Shown here piece after piece: positions 6,669 through 10,621 of a stretch of DNA of 10,621 nt. Origin of the DNA: a bacterium. GTDB taxonomy: Bacteria; Patescibacteriota; Minisyncoccia; Phycocordibacterales; UBA1550. The stretch is taken from positions 1 through 10,621 of the forward strand of contig JAKAMX010000025.1 of assembly GCA_021812665.1 (NCBI GenBank). The letters run 5' to 3'. The notes beneath the pieces were generated by a model that saw only the letters and a program-made list of their open reading frames with translations, ran no database searches and had not been told where the DNA came from. A program made the position numbers and the translations under genes. Numbering within the stretch: position 1 is the first letter of the stretch; every line of letters starts with the position of its first letter.

Positions 6669-6791
6669 GTACGATTCGGTAGCGGTCGTAAATAGGTCAT
6701 TACAACGAACAAGGAGCAGAGAGATGAGGAAACTCGTTTACGACGTCCGAGTCGAAGTTGTAATTGAGGGGTAGCTATGGTCGCATAGACC
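6669..6791 (+). ncRNA. candidate structured 5' leader / small RNA with pseudoknot topology
   Basis: Three 8-bp helices can be read by eye in about 95 bases. P1 is CGATTCGG (6672-6679) with CCGAGTCG (6747-6754), including one G-U pair. P2 is GTCGTAAA (6685-6692) with TTTACGAC (6737-6744), nested inside P1 and extendable by one U-G pair. P3 is ATTACAAC (6699-6706) with GTTGTAAT (6757-6764), whose 5' strand is in the P2 loop and whose 3' strand lies two bases after P1, which is H-type pseudoknot geometry. A small CTATG/CATAG hairpin (6775-6788) follows. The long loop is purine-rich and contains AAGGAG (6711-6716). The candidate -10 at 6657 would start transcription at the foot of P1. I do not recognise an Rfam family. 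It may be a cis-acting leader of pilin-like gene 4 or a separate RNA. Chance pairing or a small coding sequence remain possible. Confidence 0.4.
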
Positions 6792-6816
6792 CTTTATTAA
6801 TAGTTTATTTATTAAT

Positions 6817-7167
6817 ATGAAAAAAATTATCGCATTGGGTGTTGCTTTTTCACCGGCAATCGCTTTCGCACAGATTGCAGCAGGCGTAGGTGATTCAAGC
6901 AAACTTCTTAACTGGATGTCAGACGCACTAAATGTTGCATCAGGTCTTCTTCTTGCAGCAGCAGTTGTGTTCTTCCTCTACAACGCATTCAAATTTGTTT
7001 CATCAGGAGGAGATGAAGAAGGTAAGAGTAAGGCTCGCAAGGGTCTTATCCAGGGCATCATCGGTATCGCAGTGATGGTTTCAGTTTGGGGTTTGGTAAA
7101 TTTCTTCACGAGATCAGCAGGTCTCTCAAACCAGGCATTGCCACCACCAGCTCTTCCAGCGTTCTAG
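6817..7167 (+). CDS. T4SS-pilin-like small membrane protein 4 (likely major pilin-type subunit)
   Basis: This 116-residue protein has a short signal peptide MKKIIALGVAFSPAIAFA cleaved before QIAAG. An exported N-terminal segment follows, then helix 1 at about 38-61 (NVASGLLLAAAVVFFLYNAFKF), a charged loop SSGGDEEGKSKARKG, helix 2 at about 79-97 (QGIIGIAVMVSVWGLVNFF), and a Pro-rich tail (QALPPPALPAF). This is the VirB2/TrbC-like two-helix pilin plan. Codon use is noticeably repetitive (GCA, TCA, CTT), suggesting high expression (inference). It is the only pilin gene here with a long leader, about 150 bases holding the structured element, whereas gene 2 is leaderless; regulation in the leader is plausible. 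Protein 5 follows 21 bases downstream, probably in the same transcript. Confidence 0.8.
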   Translation: MKKIIALGVAFSPAIAFAQIAAGVGDSSKLLNWMSDALNVASGLLLAAAVVFFLYNAFKFVSSGGDEEGKSKARKGLIQGIIGIAVMVSVWGLVNFFTRSAGLSNQALPPPALPAF

Positions 7168-7188
7168 CTATATTTTCAATCCTTCGTC

Positions 7189-7437
7189 ATGGATATAATG
7201 CAAAAAATTAACGATGCTCTTTTGACACCACTTATTGTGCTGCTTTTTGCGCTCGCAACTGTTTACTTTCTGTATGGAGTTTTTCAGTTCATTCAGAATC
7301 AAAACAGCGGCTCATCGGCGGATCTTGAAGCAGGTAAACAGCACATGGTGTGGGGCATCATAGGTATTGCAATCATGGTAAGTGTGTATGGAATACTTCA
7401 TTTCATACAAAATACCGCGTCCGGACTTGGGAAATAG
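7189..7437 (+). CDS. T4SS-pilin-like small membrane protein 5, no cleavable signal peptide
   Basis: This 82-residue protein is the smallest of the set. It starts MDIMQKINDA, then has helix 1 at about 11-36 (LLTPLIVLLFALATVYFLYGVFQFI), a loop NQNSGSSADLEAGKQH, and helix 2 at about 55-73 (WGIIGIAIMVSVYGILHF). It is paralogous to protein 3, and like it lacks a cleavable signal peptide. The gene order repeats as signal-peptide pilin followed by a signal-less paralogue (2-3, then 4-5), suggesting that each pair works together. ATG 7189 was chosen; ATG 7198 is an alternative that removes three residues. There is no Shine-Dalgarno. The gene ends in TAG 29 bases before a strong terminator. Confidence 0.75.
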   Translation: MDIMQKINDALLTPLIVLLFALATVYFLYGVFQFIQNQNSGSSADLEAGKQHMVWGIIGIAIMVSVYGILHFIQNTASGLGK

Positions 7438-7465
7438 TTACAAGACGAAAGCCAAAGAGCAGAAG

Positions 7466-7500
7466 AAAGCCCCGCTTGTCGAAAGACAAGCGGGGCTTTT
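7466..7500. terminator. bidirectional terminator between convergent transcripts
   Basis: AAAGCCCCGCTTGTC (7466-7480), a GAAA tetraloop (7481-7484) and GACAAGCGGGGCTTT (7485-7499) form a perfect 15-bp hairpin. It is followed by T-rich sequence on the + strand and by TTTCTTCT on the - strand. It lies between the stop of pilin-like gene 5 (7437) and the stop of the opposing gene (7517), so it probably serves both. Confidence 0.93.
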
Positions 7501-7516
7501 GTTTTACAATTGCAAA

Positions 7517-8380
7517 TCATCGACGATTCGGTTCGTACCAGATGGTCACGCTCACTGGTGTTCGTGTCATTGTTCTAAATTGTAACTCGGTGCCACCACC
7601 ATAGAGACTTCTTTGCCTACACATGACGAATGCGAGCCCGTCGATGCGGGACACATGGTGTCCGGGTGGAATGAATTCCGTCGCTGTCGTGTTGGGGTAG
7701 ATCACCACTACTTTGCTCTGAATTTTTGAAGCGTAGTAGTTTGGACGATATTGGTATCTCGACTCAGGTACTACCGGCTCAGGCCTGGGCGGCTCGGGCT
7801 TCACCACTGGAGCTGGTGTCGAAGGAGTCACTTTGGGCGTTGGGGCTGGAATTGCTTGCTCAAGGCTCTTTTCCGACTGCTTCGGTTTGACAACGGCAGG
7901 TGTTTTGACGATTGGATGAGGTGCGACTACCGGTTTTGCTGGTGGTTGCACACTGACTGGCCGAGGAGGAGCAAGCCGTTCTACATACGTTGGTCGTACG
8001 CGATGTTCTCCACAACAAAGTGCGAGGAATACAGTAGAAAAGAATGTGATAGCGAGTATGGTTGGGTACACGGCTGCAATAGGTTTGCCATCGGCACCTT
8101 TGATATCGCGCCCTCGGTAGAGAATCGTGAAGTGACAGGCTTGTAGTACCCAAAAAATCAGCTGCTTGTTCCAGATGAATGACCAGAGTTCATTGAAGTA
8201 CCAGTAGATGATGGTGTTCAGTGTGAACCAAAACAGGGTAGGTAGAACCCACCATGTTCCGAGGTTGATGGCGCCTAAGATTCCTGGCGTTGTGTTTGTT
8301 GCGCCCCGCTTCGTGTTTAACACAAAGAGAAACACTGCAAGGCCAATGAGTGCAAGGGTCATCGCAATGATTGCGTTCAT
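7517..8380 (-). CDS. four-TM membrane protein with Pro-rich linker and C-terminal beta domain; SPFH partner, copy 1
   Basis: This 287-residue protein has hydrophobic segments at about 3-22, 43-62, 72-88 and 103-123. A long Pro/Val/Lys linker follows (about 129-205: PPRP, PPAKP, TPKVTPSTPAP, KPEPPRPEP). The C-terminal region (about 219-287) is rich in alternating hydrophobic residues (KVVVIYP, TPVSVTIWYEP) and looks like a small beta domain. Residues 43-126 align without gaps to residues 57-140 of the 262-residue protein upstream, with about 31 of 84 identical, including WWVxP, LN, YFNxLW, QxxHxxILYR and YP. Its ATG overlaps the SPFH stop codon (ATGA at 8377-8380), implying translational coupling. 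Membrane partners of SPFH proteins are often NfeD-like, with N-terminal TMs and a C-terminal OB domain; this may be an analogue, but no NfeD motif is recognised. Function unknown. Confidence 0.75.
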   Translation of the reverse strand: MNAIIAMTLALIGLAVFLFVLNTKRGATNTTPGILGAINLGTWWVLPTLFWFTLNTIIYWYFNELWSFIWNKQLIFWVLQACHFTILYRGRDIKGADGKPIAAVYPTILAITFFSTVFLALCCGEHRVRPTYVERLAPPRPVSVQPPAKPVVAPHPIVKTPAVVKPKQSEKSLEQAIPAPTPKVTPSTPAPVVKPEPPRPEPVVPESRYQYRPNYYASKIQSKVVVIYPNTTATEFIPPGHHVSRIDGLAFVMCRQRSLYGGGTELQFRTMTRTPVSVTIWYEPNRR

Positions 8381-9378
8381 CGCGCACCGCCTTTAGTGAT
8401 AGGAAGGATCGGGACGGGCGGCACATTGAGACCACTGAACATCGAGATGTTGGCAGTTCTAAGCATCTCGAGCTCCTTGAGGCGCATCGAGTTGTCGCAG
8501 AGCTCCTTGGCGGCTTCATTGTTTGCACGCATCGCTGCGGCCTCAGCTTCGGCTTCGATCTTTTTGACCTCAGCTGCTCCGCCCGCTTTCATGATCGCCG
8601 CATCAGCTTCCGCTCGAATTTTGGTGAGCAGAGTGAGTAGGTTCTCAGTTGTCGCATCGGCGGGGGAGTAATTGAGCACCTGAATTTGGTGAATGGTTAC
8701 ACCCCAAGTGTCTGTAATATTTTTTGTGAGGTCGTTGACTTTACAAAGGACGGTGCTCAGTTTGGAGACCGATGCCTCGTTTGCCTTTGGTGCTTTGTGC
8801 ACGAAATCGTACACAGAAAGCCACGAGAATTCTATGCGTACCCAACCTTCCAAATATTTGTTGATGCTGTCGAGAAAGTCGTTGATTCTGATCAGCGCTT
8901 TGGCCGGATTGGTTACTTGCTGGGAAACGGAGAGCTTGATCTTGAGGCGCATGCCTCCTTCAAGCAGAATATCGTTTAAACAAAGTTCGCGAACTTCTTC
9001 CGTCACACGGATTTTGTTGCCGCTGACCGTGCAGACACCCGGGATACCAACCCACACAATCCCCCGAAAAGGAAAGAGTGTGTTGAGTATGTATGTCCGT
9101 AACGAACCTGGCTCAGTGCTTCTCGATGAATCCCTGGTGATGTTGTACTCATCCAGAACATCGTAACCTGCGCCTGATTGTTTGTAGGCAAACTTGTACC
9201 CAGTGAAGGCCAAAAGCACTTTGTGAAATGTTTTGTAGCGCATGACGAGCACGGCGTACCCTTCTTCGAGGATTGTCCAGAAGTTTCCACTCAGGGCGCA
9301 CTGGAACGCGATAAACTGGGGGATATACCACCAGATCACGCCGAGCGCGATGTTGGTCCAAACGTTGAATTCAAACAT
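8377..9378 (-). CDS. SPFH/band 7 (stomatin/flotillin-like) membrane scaffold protein, copy 1
   Basis: This 333-residue protein has a hydrophobic N-terminus (about 7-27) and then a band 7 core: 'EEGYAVLVMRYKTFHKVL' (38-55) as the first strands, 'MRLKIKLSVSQQVTNPAKAL' (143-162), and the characteristic DTWGVTIHQIQVLNYSPAD (223-241) before a long Ala/Glu-rich coiled coil (about 245-305, with AEADAAIMKAGGAAEVKKIE and similar). The Pro-rich tail is PPVPILP. SPFH proteins form large ring-like membrane assemblies that organise lipid domains or cage proteases and other partners; the specific role here is unknown. A strong Shine-Dalgarno, GGAGG, lies 7 bases before ATG 9378, and a good promoter sits about 70 bases upstream. 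It is translationally coupled to its four-TM partner. The last 50 residues of a homologue lie at the right window edge. Confidence 0.85.
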   Translation of the reverse strand: MFEFNVWTNIALGVIWWYIPQFIAFQCALSGNFWTILEEGYAVLVMRYKTFHKVLLAFTGYKFAYKQSGAGYDVLDEYNITRDSSRSTEPGSLRTYILNTLFPFRGIVWVGIPGVCTVSGNKIRVTEEVRELCLNDILLEGGMRLKIKLSVSQQVTNPAKALIRINDFLDSINKYLEGWVRIEFSWLSVYDFVHKAPKANEASVSKLSTVLCKVNDLTKNITDTWGVTIHQIQVLNYSPADATTENLLTLLTKIRAEADAAIMKAGGAAEVKKIEAEAEAAAMRANNEAAKELCDNSMRLKELEMLRTANISMFSGLNVPPVPILPITKGGAR

Positions 9379-9454
9379 GGTAGCCTCCTTGGGCGATGTA
9401 CTAGCTGTTTGTGATTGATTTGCAGTTGTTAGAGAGCAAGAACTTCCGGATAAA

Positions 9455-9482
9455 TGTATACCACTTTTTTACGAAATGTCAA
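9455..9482 (-). promoter_or_regulatory. sigma-70 promoter of SPFH module 1
   Basis: On the - strand a consensus TTGACA (9482-9477) is followed by a 16-bp spacer and TATACA (9460-9455) preceded by TGG, an extended -10. The predicted start of transcription is about 9448, giving a leader of about 70 bases before ATG 9378. The -35 box lies two bases from the arm of the inverted-repeat element at 9485-9616. Confidence 0.85.
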
Positions 9483-9484
9483 AA

Positions 9485-9616
9485 CCCCCACGCCAATACT
9501 CACATCGTGTCTTACCGTATGCGACGCTGATAGCATAAAGTATGATTGTGTCTCCCATCGACATATAAAAGTATACGAAAGAAACACTTGAGACAATGTG
9601 AGTATTGGCGTAGGGG
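9485..9616. repeat. 132-bp element bounded by 21-bp inverted repeats (MITE-like or regulatory)
   Basis: The left arm (9485-9505) and the reverse complement of the right arm (9596-9616) agree at 20 of 21 positions. The central 16 bases ACGCCAATACTCACAT (9490-9505 and 9611-9596) are perfect. Five more pairs (TGTCT/AGACA) follow after a two-base bulge. The 90-base interior has no ORF of note and a small TATGC/GCATA hairpin. No target-site duplication is evident at the edges. It fills the 292-base gap between the two SPFH modules together with the promoter and terminator. It may be a MITE, a paired operator, or a long hairpin in read-through RNA. Confidence 0.6.
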
Positions 9617-9622
9617 ATAAAC

Positions 9623-9653
9623 AAAAACCCCGCGCACCTTTTGGTGCGCGGGG
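9623..9653 (-). terminator. Rho-independent terminator after the 262-residue partner gene
   Basis: On the - strand CCCCGCGCACC (9653-9643), loop AAAA and GGTGCGCGGGG (9638-9628) form a perfect 11-bp GC-rich hairpin followed by TTTTT (9627-9623), 18 bases after the stop codon at 9671. It ends the transcript of SPFH module 2. Confidence 0.93.
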
Positions 9654-9670
9654 TAGGGAACAACAGTAAA

Positions 9671-10459
9671 TCACTTTTCGTTCGGGATCAGGGTGATGGT
9701 CACCTCGACCGCTTTGGAGTTCTTCGATACGAAGGTCATGTCGACCGACTTATCAGCCAGCTCTTCTTTGGTCTCGATGAACGCAGCCTGTTGCCAGGCA
9801 CCTTGCGCGACGTAGTATCCCTCAGGGATGTTGACTTCGCGCACATCCTTGCTGCTCACCGGATAGACCATGACGGTCACATCGATCGGAGGCAGCGCGA
9901 CCGGTTCGGCGGCTTTCGTTGGTTGCGCAGCCTTGGTCGCTTGGGCTCGATGAGCCTGAGTGACTGGCGCGTGTTGAGACGTACGAGCGACGGTGGTCGC
10001 TTGCCCAACTGAACGAGAAGCGTAGGAACGTTCCTCTTGGTGATCTCCACCGATGTACGCTGCTCCGATGAACAGGAACATCACGATCCCGATGACACTG
10101 GGATACATCGGCTGAACCTTCGTCCCGCTGGCGCTCAGGATGTTGTTTGAGCGATAGAGAATCACCAGATGACTCACTTGGATTGCCAGGAAAAGGATCA
10201 TCTTGCAGGTGAGCGCTTGCCACAGCGGGTTGAAGTAGTACCAGATCGTCCAATTGAGGACAATCCAGCACGCCATGGGAGCAACCCACCACATCAAGAA
10301 ATCACCGCTCTTCCATTTGATGGTATTGAACTTACTCCAAATGCTTGGCGAGGGGCTTGTGCCTCCCGCCTGCTTTGGAGTTCTGCTCCTTTTTACGAGA
10401 GCAGGGATCCCCAACGCACCAGCGATGAGGATGATGAGTAGCACAGGGATGTACCACAC
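9671..10459 (-). CDS. four-TM membrane protein with Ala/Thr/Gln linker and C-terminal beta domain; SPFH partner, copy 2
   Basis: This 262-residue paralogue of the protein encoded at 7517-8380 has hydrophobic segments at about 3-22, 55-76, 86-102 and 118-138. A linker rich in Ala, Thr, Gln and His (about 141-188) replaces the Pro-rich linker of copy 1. The C-terminal domain (190-262) shares the ends of that of copy 1: 'YP' then IPEGYYV (compare IPPGHHV), and AVEVTITLIPNEK (compare PVSVTIWYEPNRR). It starts at GTG 10459, chosen because AGGAGG (10471-10466) lies 5 bases upstream, one of the strongest Shine-Dalgarno sites in the window, and because it follows the SPFH stop by 9 bases. Coding GC is visibly higher than in the left half (39 of 60 at 9901-9960). 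Function unknown; a role with the adjacent SPFH protein is inferred from the repeated gene pair. Confidence 0.75.
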   Translation of the reverse strand: MWYIPVLLIILIAGALGIPALVKRSRTPKQAGGTSPSPSIWSKFNTIKWKSGDFLMWWVAPMACWIVLNWTIWYYFNPLWQALTCKMILFLAIQVSHLVILYRSNNILSASGTKVQPMYPSVIGIVMFLFIGAAYIGGDHQEERSYASRSVGQATTVARTSQHAPVTQAHRAQATKAAQPTKAAEPVALPPIDVTVMVYPVSSKDVREVNIPEGYYVAQGAWQQAAFIETKEELADKSVDMTFVSKNSKAVEVTITLIPNEK

Positions 10460-10468
10460 GGTATCCTC

Positions 10469-10621
10469 CTAGGGTTTGTTGGGTTGAATGGGTATGACCG
10501 CAGGGATCTGCAGGCCACTCCCGATGAGCGTGACGTTGGCGCCAGCTTCACGGATCGTGTCGAGCTCCTTGATGCGGAGACCGTTGGGGCCCATCTTTTC
10601 TGCCGCTACGTTGAGCGCGGT
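10469..10621 (-). CDS. C-terminal end of a second SPFH/band 7 protein (partial)
   Basis: Reading leftward from the window edge, 50 codons are open and end in TAG at 10471-10469. The protein end contains NVAAEKMGPNGLRIKELDTI, then GANVTLIGSGLQIPAVIPIQ. It aligns with the end of the 333-residue SPFH protein (NEAAKELCDNSMRLKELEML, then TANISMFSGLNVPPVPILP): the same Ala-rich helix end, RxKEL, a beta turn and a Pro-rich tail. The stop codon is embedded in the TAGGAGG ribosome site of the downstream partner gene, so translation is probably coupled. The band 7 core is outside the window, so the family assignment rests on this tail and on gene order. Confidence 0.65.
   Translation of the reverse strand, partial: TALNVAAEKMGPNGLRIKELDTIREAGANVTLIGSGLQIPAVIPIQPNKP

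Noticed and set aside
6707..6736. Hammerhead-ribozyme-like GATGAGGAAAC string in the leader
   Set aside because: The flanking stems and the CUGAUGA/GAAA core spacing of a hammerhead are absent; the resemblance is limited to a few purines.
6592..6774. A 60-codon ORF starting at TTG in the gap after pilin-like gene 3
   Set aside because: The TTG lies inside the terminator hairpin and there is no ribosome site. The ORF spans the candidate -10 box and the three complementary helices, which the RNA reading explains better. A start at ATG 6646 has the same problem.
1..7437. Recoded TGA (Gly, as in Gracilibacteria)
   Set aside because: All ten + strand genes are full-length without in-frame TGA, and the TGA ending the SPFH gene overlaps the next ATG as a normal coupled stop.
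7751..8146. Long + strand ORFs opposite the SPFH partner gene
   Set aside because: They are antisense to a gene with clear TM and paralogue evidence, have odd Trp/Arg/Cys-rich composition, and lack start signals.
9429..9674. An 81-codon - strand ORF across the gap between SPFH modules
   Set aside because: It runs through the terminator hairpin, both inverted-repeat arms and the SPFH promoter, and shows no domain or ribosome site.
1..10621. CRISPR arrays, tRNA or rRNA genes, transposase or integrase genes
   Set aside because: None was seen. There are no regularly spaced repeats, no cloverleaf with a TTC-type T loop, and no recombinase motifs in any plausible ORF.

Overview
The window looks like a chromosomal segment from a Patescibacteria (CPR) bacterium, most likely a Parcubacteria-like lineage. 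This is inferred from content, not from a search. The signs are a compact run of leaderless or near-leaderless genes, a DNA gyrase A gene beside small orphan membrane proteins, an extracellular solute-binding protein with no permease, and a tandem array of small T4SS-pilin-like proteins. The standard bacterial code fits all genes: no ORF is interrupted by TGA, so code 25 (TGA = Gly) is unlikely.

Left part (1-7500), all genes on the + strand. It opens with the 3' end of a degenerate metallo-beta-lactamase-fold protein, followed by a small one-TM protein and gyrA, which has its own extended -10 promoter and a perfect terminator. A new promoter sits right after that terminator and drives a class I methyltransferase, a membrane-anchored solute-binding protein and the first pilin-like gene. 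Pilin-like genes two and three have their own leaderless promoter and terminator. Pilin-like genes four and five follow a roughly 220-base leader that holds a probable structured RNA, and end at a 15-bp GAAA-tetraloop terminator. The five small two-helix membrane proteins probably supply pilin or pilus-base subunits of a cell-surface machine, and the solute-binding protein may belong to the same envelope programme.

Right part (7501-10621), all genes on the - strand and converging on the left part. It holds two copies of a two-gene module: an SPFH/band 7 protein followed by a four-TM membrane protein with a low-complexity linker and a small beta-rich C-terminal domain. The first module is complete (SPFH 333 aa, partner 287 aa). 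The second has a complete partner (262 aa) and only the last 50 residues of its SPFH protein before the window ends. The layout resembles SPFH-NfeD operons, but the partner is not a recognisable NfeD. Between the modules are a terminator, a 132-bp element with near-perfect 21-bp inverted ends, and a canonical promoter.

The two halves differ in style. The + strand genes show no Shine-Dalgarno sequence and use only TAA or TAG stops. The - strand genes have strong GGAGG sites at two of three visible starts, use TGA in three of four stops, and become visibly GC-richer toward the right end. This suggests that the SPFH modules have a different history from the left half. The best candidates for something undescribed are the pseudoknot-like RNA upstream of the fourth pilin gene and the duplicated SPFH/four-TM partner module.
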